From Dactylorhiza incarnata (Eukaryota; Streptophyta; Magnoliopsida; Asparagales; Orchidaceae), in the NCBI GenBank assembly GCA_033032865.1, contig JAWHQI010000005.1:13540001-13604000 (forward strand): DNA of 64,000 bases, given 5' to 3'. Made by a program: the position numbers and the translations under genes. This document shows positions 9,172 through 21,094 of this stretch, in pieces (position 1 is the stretch's first letter; every line of letters starts with the position of its first letter). A model generated the notes under the pieces. It was not told the DNA's origin. It made no database searches and worked only from the letters and a program-made list of their open reading frames with translations.

Positions 9172-12091
9172 TTACTGATAAAAATGGCACAGGTTATGCG
9201 TGTTCCAAGTGCGTGATAGTGTCTTTCCTTCCACCACCCTAAGCTCGTACATCCTAGGCTTCACAAGTACAGTGACCACGCATGGTCCCTCCCAAGTTGG
9301 AAAGAGCTTGTCCTTTTGTTGTCCCTTTCTAGCTGCTTTCATGTTGTGTAGGATGAGATCTCTGACATTGATTCGCTATGGCTTCACCCTTCGATCGTAG
9401 ATCCAAGTAAAGTTCCTTTGGTAGATGGCGATGCATTGGGAAGCCATATCCCTAACTTCATCATTCTTTTCGGGGTCGAAAGTCATCACCCAGATACTTG
9501 GGACACCAGTGTCGATTGGAATGACAACTTCTGTGCCATAGCAGAGATTGTACAGGGTTTCTCTGGTTGGAGACCTTTCCGTGGTGCGGTATGCCCACAG
9601 TACATTCAGGAGTGCGTTTACCGATCGCCCCTACCTCCTACAGGCGTGACTTGAGCCCTTTTAGAATGGTGTGGTATGTTACTTCAACCTGACCATTCTT
9701 TTATGAGTGAGCTATAGTTGTGTGGAATAGGTTGATTTTCAGGTCATCGCACATCTTTGTGAATTACTTCCCCATGAACTGAGTCTCGTTGTCGGCGACG
9801 ATTACTACTAGGATTCCAAAGCGACAAATGATGTTCTTTCACATGAATTGCTTGTCATTTTCTTCAGTGATTTTTATGAGGGGTTCAGCTTCTACCCACT
9901 TGGTAAGTAATCAATAGCTTTGATGGTGAACTTCCTTTGGCCAGATTCCATAAGGAGGGGACCAAGGAGATCAATTCCCCATTGTGCAAATGGTCAGGCG
10001 CCTTGGAGTGTTGTGAGCACATCTGGGGGTTGATGAGGGACATTTGCGTGAAGCTGACAGCATTTACACTTTTGGATGAACTCGATCGCATCCTTCTTCA
10101 TTGTTGGCCAATAAAAACCTTGGGGCAAGATCTTGTGAAATAGAGCTCTCGCGCCAAGGTGCTCCCCATAAATACCATTATGAACTTCTCTTATGGTGTA
10201 TTCTGCTTCAGTTGCTGGAAGGAACTTTAGGCAGGGCCCAGAGAAGGCCCGCATGTAGATCTCCCCTTCAATGATAATGAATGAGGCAACTCACATCCGT
10301 AGCTATCGCGATTCCAAGCAGTCATCGGTTAGATGTCCATGCTCAATGTAGGCCCAAAGGGGAGTCATCCAAGATGATTCTTCTTCGTTAATTGCGGTGA
10401 TCTCCCATGCTCCCTGAATTCTAGGGTTCATAATGTCTTCAACTCAGCGTCGTCGGTCCTGGTAGTTGGAAGGAGAGGTTGCAAGTTTGGAGAGTGCATT
10501 GGCTCTTGAGTTCTGCTCCTTAGGGATGTGCATGATCTGGTATAATGGCATCTCTGGAGCAGAGACTTCATGGGTATGAGATATTGTGCCATTTGGTCAT
10601 TCTTTGCTTTGTATCCCCTTCGACTTGCGATACCACAAGTTGTGAATCTGTATATAAATTGTTAAGTTCTTCGCCATAAAGTTGATGGTAAGCCGAAGTA
10701 CAGTGATTAAGGCCTCATAATCGGCAATGTTGTTGGTTGCCAGGAACTTCAATCTGAGGTCGTACTATAAGGTGATCTCCTCTGGACTGACTAGGAGCAA
10801 CCCTGCTCCTGCTCCTTCGGCCGCAAGAGGCCCTGTCGACATAGAGAGGCCTACGAGTGGTGGAGGTATCTTCAATGGGAGTGGCCTCCAGAGGAGGGCG
10901 TTTTCCATGATGAAGTCGGCGAGCACCTGGGATTTGATATCTAGCAAAGACAGGAAGTGGATGTCGAATTTTTCGAGCTCGACTACCCACATCACCAATC
11001 TCCCGGATACTTCTGGCTTTTAGAGGATGGTCCGCAATGGTAAATGAGTCAGAACCTTTATCGTATGGGCCTGAAAATAGGGCTGAAGATTTCTTGCAGA
11101 AAAGATGAGAGCGAATGATGTTTGGTCAGCCATCGAGTATCTAGTTTTGGTGTCGTTGAGAACCTTACTGAGATAGTAGACGGGCTGCTGAATTCATCTT
11201 TAATCCTTAACCAATACCGAATAGATGGCTATTGGAGATACCGCCGGGTAAAGGAACAAGACTTATCCAGGGATAGGCTTTAATAGAAGCAGAGGCGAGG
11301 CCAAGTAATGTTTGAGAAGCTCAAAAGACGTCTCGCACTCGTTCATCCACTGGAATCCAGAATGATGTGTCCCCTAAAGAATTTTAAAGAAGGGGAGATA
11401 CCTCTCTCCCATCTGTTCTAGGAACCATTTGAAAGCGGAAATCCTCTCATATAAGCGTTGCACTTCCTTGATGGAGTGGGGTGCCAACATATCCCCCAGT
11501 GCTTTGATCTTTGTAGGGTTTGCCTCGATCCCCTGATGGGTCACCATGAAACACAGGAACTTCCCTCTCATCACACCAAATGCACAATTGTTGGGGTTGA
11601 GCCGCATTTGGAAGAGGGGAAGAAGCTTAAAGCATCTTTCCAGAACTTCCAAGTGGTCGGGGCGGTGGATGCTCTTCACCAGCATGTCCTTCAAGTACAC
11701 CTCCATCGATTTGTTGATGAGCTCTTTGAATACTTTGTTCATCAATCTCTGGTAGGTCTCTCCGGCATTTCTGAAGCCGATCGACATGACTTTGTAGTAG
11801 TAGACTCCCTTATCTGTTCAGAATGCGGTGTGCTCCACATCCATCTAGTTGATTATGATCTGGTTGTAGCCTGAGTACGCTTCCATGAAGCTGAGTAGCT
11901 CATGGTTGTCCATTGCGCCAATCAGTTGATTGATCCTTAGAAGGGGGAAGCTATCTTTTGGGTACGCCTTGTTCATGTTGATATATTCGACGCACATTCG
12001 CACATTTCGGAGGCCTTTTTCACCATGACCACATTGGCTAGCCATGTAGGGTACTTCACTTCACGGATGAACTGCACTTCTAGGAGCTTCT
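9172..12091 (-). pseudogene. Tat-lineage Gypsy pol: RT, RNase H, integrase (element F, 3' half)
   Basis: Minus-strand order from 12091 downward: RT (KYPTWLANVV, then KAYPKDSFPLLRINQL, MSIGFRNAGETYQRL, KCAFGV-like block), RNase H region (about 11000-10715), integrase zinc finger with HLGARALFHKILPQGFYWP near 10160, and core to C-terminus ending at 9172. The RT catalytic Y-x-D-D box near 11690 reads YLKDM, so the first Asp is lost. Frames change repeatedly and stops interrupt the core. The 5' half of the same element lies at 51574-53953. The reading frame joins exactly across the insertion of element A: VEK at the right breakpoint, LLE at the left. Confidence 0.88.
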
Positions 12092-13637
12092 TGATGCGCT
12101 ATTTCGGCACTGCTAATTAGCAGGCATGTAATGCGATACGACGGCAGTGCACCGGTCGCTCAAGTAATAAAATAGGGAGGGACTCCCCGAATATCGTTCT
12201 CAAAGGACCGCAAGTTGGGTAGTACGACTTGCTCTAAACAGGAAATAAGTTAAAAGGATTAATAAGTAACAACGGGGGGATTTGATTTGGTTTCCTACGC
12301 TATTGCAAAATGAAGAAAGAGGCGGGTCAAAACTCCGCTTCGCATGGCGAGATGGGTGCAACGGCCGTGATGCCGTGCTTCGGAAGGCACGTGGACGGGA
12401 AATCACTATGACGGTTGAGGGTCGCACACACCTCTTCTCAAAACATCACCACTAGCAATTGCTAGTGGCTTCACCCACAACGTAACTCAGAAAATCACTA
12501 GGAACAAGGGGCTATTCATGCCACCACAACATCAGTGCATATGAACGAAAGCAATAATCCTTAAGATTAACTTAACAAGTATTCATACAACACAAAAATG
12601 AAGTATAAGCTTTCAAGGTTAGAGAGGACCACAAAGAATAAGTCACGTCTTGGGTTCACGGCCGGAATGAGAGGTCGTCGGGCTCTCTCCGGACTCGGCC
12701 CTCAGATGGTGAGCTTGGCTCGAAGGAGGCTGTCACCGCTCCTACGATCTTCAGCGCTTCCTTGGTCTCCTTGGCGAGGAATGCTTGAGATAATGGTGGA
12801 TGAAGCTTCCTAATGCTCCCGGATGGAAGGATGGAGGTGGAAATCACCGGAAATGGCCTTAATGGTGGAGGAGATGAAGGGGAAGCCTTCAGCCATCAAT
12901 AGCAGCGGGAAGGAAGAGATTTCCCGCCCTCTGAATCGCTCCCGATCGTCCTCTGTCGCCCCCCCCCCCCCCCCCCCCCCCCCGCCGCATTGACTGCCTC
13001 GATTCCTGCTTTTTATAGGAAACAGGCTGAAAATTGGTCACGCACGGTCGAACGCACGATCGTGCAGAGACCGTGCGATATTAACGGATAAAATATGGCT
13101 TGGAGAAGACGCTGCGCCGCCCTTGCGATTTGTTCACGCACGACCAACGCCGCCCGTGCGTTCAAACGCACAGGTAAAATCCGACGCTCTGAAATCACAA
13201 AGATACAGGTCGACTGTGCGTTTTACTCATGCACGGGCGAATTCGCCCGAGCGTTAAAACGCACGAGTAAACTCCGACGCTCCATTTTCTTCCCAGACAC
13301 AAACGCACGACCGCACGAACCGTGCGTCAAGGAAATGCACGACCGTGCGATATGCACAGAAATTACTTTTAGGGAAAATGGGACGATCAGGCCACTTGCA
13401 AACAAGATATACCAGCTGGGAATACACGTCCAGCACAGAAACACAAAAAAGAAGGGAAGGGGAGCACAATGTGCTTACCCCCAACAACAAGGAATGCAAT
13501 TGCACACCGAAATGGGCTTAATAGTGCACCTAGCATGGAATAGTATATATAAATGAAAACGTGCCTAAAATGTGGTGCAAACACTAGAATATCAGCCCAA
13601 ATGAGTCCAAATATATTTATATATATGGGACTCATCA
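12092..13637 (-). repeat. LTR of element A (3' LTR)
   Basis: Matches 50065-51568 over its length with about 60 hand-counted substitutions plus indels (roughly 4%). It has a run of about 25 C at 12959-12983 where the partner has CCACCCC, and about 20 extra bases around 13053-13072. On the minus strand a TATA box (CTATAAAAAGC) lies at 13008-13018. Just upstream, at 13038-13355, is a cluster of CGCACG / CGTGCG inverted motifs. Confidence 0.93.
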
Positions 13638-13674
13638 CACCCCCAGACTTAACCATTTGCACGTCTCGGGCAAA
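13638..13674 (-). promoter_or_regulatory. Terminal polypurine tract and hairpin of element A
   Basis: Minus-strand AAGTCTGGGGGTG (13650-13638) abuts the LTR. It is preceded by a 5-bp stem, TTTGC/GCAAA, at 13656-13660 and 13670-13674. A second copy of the tract lies far upstream at 47275-47289. Confidence 0.75.
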
Positions 13675-15183
13675 CTACTCAGCTCTCCTGTCGGAACAAT
13701 TGAATGTTAGCATGAGTTTGAGCGGTAGAGAATTATGCGAAGTCGCAAAATCTCGTGCGTAGAAATACATTAGAACAGAATTAAACTCAAGGTTATATCT
13801 AATTATTTCTAAAACAGTAGTTTGGAATTTACTTTACTTGGATGGTGAATGTAACGCCCTGGATTTTCTTAAATTTATTTTAAAAGGGAATAATAATAAT
13901 CATTCTAAAATGAATTATTAGTTCGGAGCTTTGATGTGAGGGCGTTACCATTCCAAAAGCGTCGTCGTCGTCGTCGTCCGGTGTTTTGTTTCTAGAAAGA
14001 GGTTTATGTGGGTATATGTATAAATATATATAGATGTATATGTTTGCGTATATAGGGTCTTGCATAAGTAAATTGATGTTCTCGTGTTTTCATATAGGGA
14101 GGTATATGTAGGCATATATATATACACAGTTATATATATGGGTATAAGTGCATGTAAGTTTTATACGTATAATTTTTCTTATATATGTATATGTATATAA
14201 AGGTTATATATTTTTTTATTTATATATATATCTATATGTATAAAACTTTACTTAACATATATACAAGTACATATATTAAACTTATTATATATATAAGCAT
14301 ATTAATTAAACCCCCCCCCCCCCCTTCCAAGCCGATCCCTGCTCTCCCCTTTCCCCGATATCCCCTTCCCCCATTTCTGCCGTGGAGAGCCGCGCCTAGG
14401 GCTTGCGTCGGTAGGTCTCGAGCGGCGCCGGAGCCGTCAGGGAGTAGGATCGTGGTCGCCGGGGTTCGTTTGCGTCGCCGGAGCGGGGTCGTGGTGTGTT
14501 CTCGTAGGAGTCGGCGGCGGTGGTGTGGTCCTCCCGTCGTGGTTTGCGCTTCATCGTGTGGTGTCGCTTCCGAATCCAAGGCAAGAAAACTCTTCTCTCT
14601 TCCTCCTTCTCCCTTATCCCCTACCTTCTTGTGGTGTGGTTGTGGTATGAGGTTATTGCTCCAGGAAATCGATCTTTGGCAACTTTTCGTATGCTAGCTG
14701 GTAGGGCCTTTTTACCAGGAAATTAAATCATTCAAATCTCCCGTTAGTAGCTGTTATAGTGGTCGATTGGCGGTTTTTCCTTGTGGTTGCCATTTGGATT
14801 GTTGCTGTTGGGGTTAAACTCCAGGGGATTCTTAGCAGAAATTTTATTTAGTTAAGGAAACCTCCAAAAAGGGGCTGTTATAGTAGCTATTGGGGTAAAC
14901 TACAGGAAATCTTAATTTTATTGTTGTTGTTGTTTTGGTGGCAGCTGGGTTATCCCATCAGGTTTCATTATTTTGGGAATTTCTTTGGGAAATTGGGGTT
15001 TGGTGGTTGGTGGCTGCTTGGATTCTCCTTCCAGGTTTTGTATTAGCTTTTGGAATCATCTTTTATTTGGGAAATTAGGATGGTGTCTATTTGGTTTCTC
15101 CATCCAGAATTCAGTATGAGCATTTGAAATGCTTCCTTTTGTTTGGGGGACGCCTTTGTCTGTTGGGGGTGTTAATTTGTTAG

Positions 15184-16125
15184 TGGGGCTGCTGTTATAA
15201 AATCTGTTTGGGGCTGCTGTGTGCAAAGCAGTTGGGACCTGTTGATTTGGGGGGCTGCCTTATGGCTTCCAGGTTGGGGGGTTGTTTCAATTAATTCCTC
15301 CTTATGTTAGGGGCTGCCTTCAGAAACTTATGTTGGGCAGCACCTTGGTTTGTGTTAACGGCTATTTTGGTATTTCCTTGGTTTATGGTTAATAGCTATT
15401 TGGTATTTTCCTTGGTTTCATGTTAGTAGCTGTTTTGGTTATGTGGGAAGCTTTGGTAAATTCGCTTGGTTATGCTAGTAATGATCCGATTATGTGTTGA
15501 AGTTTGGTGAATCCTTCCAGGAAATTTCATTGATAAGAAATGTCATCACTTTGGGCTTGCATATATTCTAATTAGGATTACTTAGGGGTGGTCTTACAGC
15601 TCCATTTCTGAATTTCTGTTGGCGATTTTCCTGCTTGAATCTCTGTTGGCAAATTGTTTGGATCATTATAGGGGGCTGCCTTGCGCTTGAAAATTTTGTT
15701 GGCAAATTTCTTGGATCGTCATTGGGGCTTGCCCCTCTAGTTGTTGTTCTGTGTTAGCAAAGGAATTCGGTTGGTTTTGTTAGGGGCTGCTCCTTATATG
15801 CTTTTCTTTCTAATTGGGGGCTGCTGCAGTTAAATCTCTACTTAGGGGGTGTTAATCTCTTTGGGCTGCTATATTTATGTTTCCCCTTTTATGTTGAGGG
15901 GGCTGCTATGTATTTAATCCTCCTTTTTCTTGTTGAGGGGGGCTGCTGTATATATATAACTCTCCTATTCTTGTTGGGGGGCTGCCTCTTATGCTTTTGT
16001 ATGGTGGCTGTTTCATATATTGCTCATTTGGGGCTGTCTGGTTTATACTTTGTTCAGGGGGATGCTCCTCAAGTATTGTTGATGGGGGCTGCTGGTTGTA
16101 TATATCCTCTAATTGGGGCTGCTGT
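15184..16125 (+). repeat. Irregular GGGGCTGC motif array in B LTR
   Basis: GGGGCTGC (often GGGGGCTGCT) occurs about 14 times, for example near 15184, 15209, 15250, 15670, 15817, 15899, 15938, 15976, 16085 and 16116, separated by T-rich spacers of variable length. The array is conserved in the other LTR (about 43060-44000). No fixed period. Confidence 0.75.
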
Positions 16126-17053
16126 AATTATGATCCTACCTATTAGGTTATGTGTGGTGTTCCTCTTGGTTGTTGGCAAGGTTCCTTATAGTTTCTTTGT
16201 GCCTGTCTTCTCCTTGATTTACCATGGCAGCTTTTGATATATCTTATTTTTCCCTTGTTCCCCCTAATTTGAACACTTAATATATAAACCTCTGCGCCTA
16301 TACGCTAGGAAATTTTCTTGGTATAACCTTAAGTAAATTACCGATTCGTAAATTTTCTGGGTTTAAGTTTGATGGCTAGGTATTTACTTAGGTTTATGCA
16401 AAGTTAGATTTCCTAGGCTATATGCTAGAGGTTTCATCTCGTGGGGAAGTTGTGCATGTCAGCTATTGGTTTTATGCGAGGTTTCTCCTTGGTCTTTATG
16501 TCATTGGTTAAATCTTGGACTTATCTGTTTAGTTAAGCTTAAGTGGTCTTGCTCGGTAAATCTCCAAATCCTGCACTGTTCTTTTGTTGGCTATGTTCTG
16601 ATGGTCTAGCCGGTTAAATTCCCTAGGATTTTGTTTCCTAATTCCCGACGGGTACGGGGAATTAGATGCTAAACTCCCTGGGAATTTCTTTTGCTAGTTC
16701 TCGATGACACAATGAAATCATTTATTGCTAATGTGGATAGTTGTGTGGTTGCATTTTGGGTTTCAAGCTCTTCACCCGTTCCAATTATTGAAACTTTCAT
16801 TCTTACAGAAAAGTGATCATTTATGGTGTCTTGTCGTGCCCAATTCATTGCACGGTTTCGAGAAGTTCGTTGGGAGTCAAGTTTGGACTCACCATGTGTT
16901 TTCAAATGAATCGTTGAGTAGTGTTTATTTCTTTGTGACCCTATCCTTAGGGCGTTATGGTGCTGGTATCTCGGGTTACGTCCCGTGTCTTAATTGAAAC
17001 TCAATTTGATTATTTAGAACCTTTGTTTTAAGCCTTGCACGGTGGGTAGTTTT

Positions 17054-17180
17054 GGGTGGTAGTGGATAGAGTACCACCACCCGGATTTGGCTGTTTGGGT
17101 GGCAGTGGATAGAGTACCACCACCCAGATTTGGTTTTTGGGTGGCAGTGGATAAAGGACCATGACCCAGGTTTTGGGCTG
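17054..17180 (+). repeat. Three ~43-bp tandem units with internal inverted repeat
   Basis: GGGTGGCAGTGGATA starts at 17054 (with T for C), 17097 and 17139. Each of the first two units ends in GAGTACCACCACCC, so it can fold GGTGG against CCACC. The same three units occur in the other LTR near 44930-45060. Confidence 0.75.
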
Positions 17181-18223
17181 CGGGCGTTGGTGGAAGATAC
17201 CACCATCGCAGTACCTTCTTTTGGGGGACGCTTTTCCCTCGAGCTGATCAGTCTCAAGTTTTTATAAACATATATGCTTATATATGTGTATGATGATATT
17301 ATTTGTATGACCATCACCTCTGAGCCGCAATGGCGGATACGTGGTGGGCTTTGATTGGTTGACTATTACCTTCTGGTGCAGGCTTTTCTTCTTACCGAGT
17401 GCACTCATTTGAGCTGGCTCGGGTTGTTGTAATATTATAGATGTTTACCTGTTTAGTTTACCTTTCTGCACTCTTTTACTTCTGATGCTGCTAATCTTGG
17501 TTTTCTTGCACCCTTTTGGGCTGAGGCATTCTTTTCTTATGAATGTCTCAGGTTCAGGTCTTTAGCTGCCGCAGGTGTTAGAGCAGCGTCGTTCAGGTCT
17601 CCTGTCGAGGCCCTTCCCCTCTTCTAGGTAAGAGGCAGTTTCTTTTTTTGTTGTTCTCCTTCTTTCCTGCGGGTTCGTGTCAGTTGTTGGCGCCCGTATG
17701 ACTTGTATCTTTAGATTTCTTGCTAGTAATTTTGCTGTTACGTTTGGGTTGTTTACCTACTTGCTCTCTGGGAAGCTTTATGCTAAGATGTAGTAGTTAC
17801 TTTATTGATTATATAAAATGTCATTCTTGCATATCATGCTTTTAAATAAAGATCGCATACTTTGAAATTCGTAGAAAAATCCTTTCTTACTATACTAAAC
17901 CTAGATATATGCATATCATTTCTGGAAATGTTTATTTTCTTGCTCATGTAGGCTAAAAGAAACAAACCTATTTCCCGCTGCGTATGTATAGTTTTCTGCT
18001 TGTGGACTAGATGATCCACCATACCGAGGGACGCGGTCTTAATCTAAAAATGAAAATTTCTCTTTTAATCCAATCATGTATATGACTTTTTTATAAAATT
18101 TCGTAAGAAGTGTTCGCCTGAGCGTCTGTAGTCGTCTCCTGCAGGCGTGGCATCACGACGCGTATTTTCCCCTTGCTTTGATAATATGTATTATATTCTG
18201 GGGAAAATGCGGGTTGTGACAGT

Positions 18224-18236
18224 TGGTATCAGAGCC
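18224..18236 (+). promoter_or_regulatory. Primer-binding site of B (initiator tRNA-Met)
   Basis: TGGTATCAGAGCC two bases after the LTR end: complementary to the 3' end of initiator tRNA-Met, as usual in chromoviruses and Copia elements. It fixes B on the plus strand. Confidence 0.9.
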
Positions 18237-18391
18237 ATGTTAGCCGGGTTGCTGTGATAGTTTGGTTGCCCGGTTAACCGCCTGGTGAGAATCGTCATTC
18301 ATCGCATACACACACCGAAGGGTCATCAGTATGTCTTGGCTGAAGCATGAACACTACACTCATAGCATGATAAGAAGTATACGGGGCATAT

Positions 18392-18550
18392 TATGTAGTA
18401 TGGGATGCATAATATGTGTTTGTATATGGATCCTCATAGGTGACAACATACGACTGTTATGTAGTATGGGATGCATAACGTAGGTCGCATGCGTGTCCAT
18501 TAGATTTTCTTTTTCGTTGCATGCGATAATATGTAGTATGGGATGCATAA
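18392..18550 (+). repeat. Three spaced copies of an 18-20 bp motif in B
   Basis: GTAGTATGGGATGCATAA occurs at about 18395, 18461 and 18533 (unit starts 18392, 18458 and 18530, spacing 66 and 72 bp) with unrelated sequence between. It lies in the leader just after the PBS, where a dimerisation or packaging signal might sit. Function unknown. Confidence 0.6.
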
Positions 18551-19151
18551 GATCGCATGTGTACGCCGCTCATAGCATGCATTAAGGCTTTTTTTAGATT
18601 GCATAGCACTGCATATGCATCATAACATAGCATTAGCACACGCGCCAAGCTAAAGACATACATGATGACGCTTGTACACACATGATTTGAAATAAAATTT
18701 TGGCATTCATGTGTTTATATTATATGCACATAAGTTGATAGGATGATGGTGTATCATCCTAAGTTTAGCATAACATCATTTCATAAATTCCCAGAGCAAG
18801 GTAACAGTAAGAGCAAGTATCTACTCCTTTCTGATCTGTATCGAGTTAGGAAATTCTGGTTCCTAGCTGTTGCGTCTTAAGCTAGGTGTTTTGAGGTGTT
18901 TTCAGGTTAAGGTTTTGACCTAGTTTATTCGTTGGCTTGTGAATGTGGATTTGGATTTTTGTTATCTCAATTCTGTGCGAGTTAAGGTAGAGGATGTTGA
19001 GCGTGCCTTCTTTTTTATTTGAGTTTTACTCGATGTTTTGGCTATAAAGCTTCGCAGGCGGTCATCGTTAGGTTATCGATTGTTGAGCAGTTTTTCCCCC
19101 AGGTGATTCCAGGTTAGATCCTAATCTAATTATTAACTTTCAGCTTTGGTT

Positions 19152-20060
19152 CTAGTTTGTTTTCGCTCGTTTAGTTGCATATCCAATTTTATAGGAGAGT
19201 TTAAGGTATATAACCTTTAGGCGCACGTTCTTTCCCGATTCTGGTGCTACCCACTTTTGCGTGGTTAGGACTTTAGTAGAACGTCGTGGTTTGACCCTTG
19301 ATCGGGTTGGTGATCCCCTTAGTGTTAAGTTTCCCTTCTGTTGTTTCTGTGGTTTCGTAAATTTTGCCAATCTAAAGGTGCTAGACCTGGAGTTTTCGTC
19401 GTGATTTTTTTGGGTTTGGGCTGGTTGTCCAGGTTTGATGTTGTTATCCAAGCAAGGTAAAGCGTTTGGTCTTTGAGCTGGACATCGATCAACCCTCGAG
19501 CGTGTTTAGTTCGTTGCTTACCTTGTTTCTATGCTAGAAACCTTTTTCAGTTTGTTGTGTATCGAGGTTTTCCCTGTGGCGCGGGAGTCCCCTGATGTCT
19601 TCCCAGTTAATCCCCCTAGTTTTTTTGCCTGTGAGAGTCGAGGAGTTTGTTTCTGACCTTGAGCTGGGTACTTGTCCTTTTGCTATGGCACCGTACCATT
19701 TGGCCCCGCTTGTGTTGCGAGAGTTGCTCACTCAGTTAGATGAGTGGTTGCAGTGTGGCTTTTTCTGGCCTAGTTCTTCGCCCTGGAGTGCTCTCGTCTT
19801 GTTCGTGAAAAGCAAGTTGTTCGGTATTTTTGAAAGCTGATCTTCATTTAGGCTTCCTTCAGTTGGGGATCCGCGAGTCCGGTGTCCCGCGATCTGTTTT
19901 CTGTTCTCGGTCTGGACATATCGAGTTCTTGGTAATGTCCTTTTCTTTTGGGGTAGTCATATCCGCATCAGCTTTCCTAGCCCTTTTCGGCTAGCGTTTC
20001 TATTTAGCGAGTGTAAGCTTACCTCTCTCTTTCCTTTTCATTCTTTTGCGTTCTAAGTTT
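19152..20060 (+). pseudogene. Tekay/Del-like pol remnant: protease and start of RT
   Basis: Plus-strand pieces in changing frames. A protease motif DSGATH is at 19237-19254, followed by FCVVRTLVERRGLTL. From about 19630 an RT entry region reads PYHLAPLVLRELLTQL and GFFWPSSSPWSALVLFVK. From about 19840 a continuation includes FLQLGIRESGVP and GHIEFLVM. The order and motifs fit a chromovirus (Tekay/Del) pol. It stops before the RT catalytic box and goes straight into the PPT, so most of RT plus RNase H and integrase are deleted. Several stops and frame changes make it non-coding. About 900 bp upstream (18550-19150) would be gag, which I cannot recognise. Confidence 0.75.
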
Positions 20061-20091
20061 CGGTTCTAAGTTTTGGGACGAAACTTTTTGT

Positions 20092-20104
20092 TAGGAGGGG
20101 TGGT
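20092..20104 (+). promoter_or_regulatory. Polypurine tract of B
   Basis: TAGGAGGGGTGGT directly before the right LTR, preceded by GGGACGAAACTTTTTG, a block typical of the 3' end of Tekay/Del internal regions. Confidence 0.8.
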
Positions 20105-21094
20105 TGTAACGCCCCGGATTTTCTTAAATTTATTTTAAAAGGGAATAATAATAATCATTCTAAAATGAATTATTAGTTCAGAGCTTTGATGTGAGGGCGT
20201 TACCATTCCGAAAGCGTCGTCGTCGTCGTCGTCCGGCGTTTTGTTTCTAGAAAGAGGTTTATGCGGGTATATGTATAAATATATATAGATGTATATGTTC
20301 GCGTATATAGGGTCTTGCATAAGTAAATTGATGTTCTCGTGTTTTCATATAGGGAGGTATATGTAGGCGTATATATATACACCGTTATATATATGGGTAT
20401 AAGTGCATGTAAGTTTTATACGATAATTTTTCTTATATATGTATATGTATATAAAGGTTATATTTTTTTTTATTTATATATATATCTATATGTATAAAAC
20501 TTTACTTAACATATATATAAGTACATATATTTTACTTATTATATATATAAACATATTAATTAAACCCCCCCCCCCCCCCCCCCCCCCTTCCAAGCCGATC
20601 CCTGCTCTCCCCTTTCCCCGATATCCCCTTCCCCCATTTCTGCCGTGGAGAGCCGCGCCTAGGGCTTGCGTCGGTAGGTCTCGAGCGGCGCCGGAGCCGT
20701 CGAGGAGTAGGATCGTGGTCGCCGGGGTTCGTTTGCGTCACCGGAGCGGGGTCGTGGTGTGTTCTCGTAGGAGTCGGCGGCGGTGGTGTGGTCCTCCCGT
20801 CGTGGTTTGCGCTTCATCGTGTGGTGTCGCTTCCGAATCCAAGGCAAGAAAACTCTTCTCTCTTCCTCCTTCTCCCTTATCCCCTACCTTCTTGTGGTGT
20901 GGTTGTGGTATGAGGTTATTTCTCCAGGAAATCGATCTTTGGCAACTTTTCTTATGCTAGCTGGTAGGGCCTTTTTACCAGGAAATTAAATCATTCAAAT
21001 CTCCTGTTAGTAGCTGTTATAGTGGTCGATTGGCGGTTTTTCCTTGTGGTTGCCGTTTGGATTGTTGCTGTTGGGGTTAAACTCCAGGGGATTC
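20105..21094 (+). repeat. Right LTR of B, first part
   Basis: Matches 13850-14834 with about 20 substitutions and a run of 23 C at 20565-20587 where the partner has 14. Interrupted after GATTC (21090-21094) by element C; continues at 42707. Confidence 0.93.

Larger units (their letters stand above)
6782..10067. repeat. 3,286-bp direct tandem duplication, copy 2
   Basis: Second copy of the unit at 3496-6781. Its right end runs smoothly into the upstream integrase and RNase H coding sequence of Tat element F, so this is the copy still joined to the parent element. Contents in order: Athila LTR fragment, antisense ORF remnant, 140-bp minisatellite, integrase C-terminal part. Confidence 0.95.
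13850..18221 (+). repeat. Left (5') LTR of element B, 4372 bp
   Basis: TG...CA termini, directly followed by an initiator-Met PBS. A GTC trinucleotide run lies near 13961-13977 and long ATA-rich tracts at 14010-14310. A run of 14 C lies at 14311-14324. From about 14330 a GC-rich block begins that looks like the transcribed leader. Compared with the right LTR I count about 60 differences in 4.37 kb, roughly 1.4%. Frames inside it, including a hydrophobic 109-codon one at 15908-16237, are by-products of the GGGGCTGC array. Confidence 0.93.

Noticed and set aside
11458..11874. 138-codon plus-strand frame
   Set aside because: Shadow of the minus-strand Tat RT, which has clear family motifs.
14185..14697. 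170-codon frame in the GC-rich part of the B LTR (also 20439-20960)
   Set aside because: It spans a poly-C run of different length in the two LTRs and AT microsatellite DNA; the composition is that of a transcribed LTR leader, with no protein similarity.
15908..16237. 109-codon hydrophobic frame in the B LTR
   Set aside because: It is produced by the GGGGCTGC/T-rich repeats, lies wholly in an LTR, and breaks into different frames in the other LTR (43724-44112).
18224..18236. tRNA-like match at TGGTATCAGAGCC
   Set aside because: Only the 3'-end complement of initiator tRNA is present, as expected for a PBS; there is no cloverleaf.
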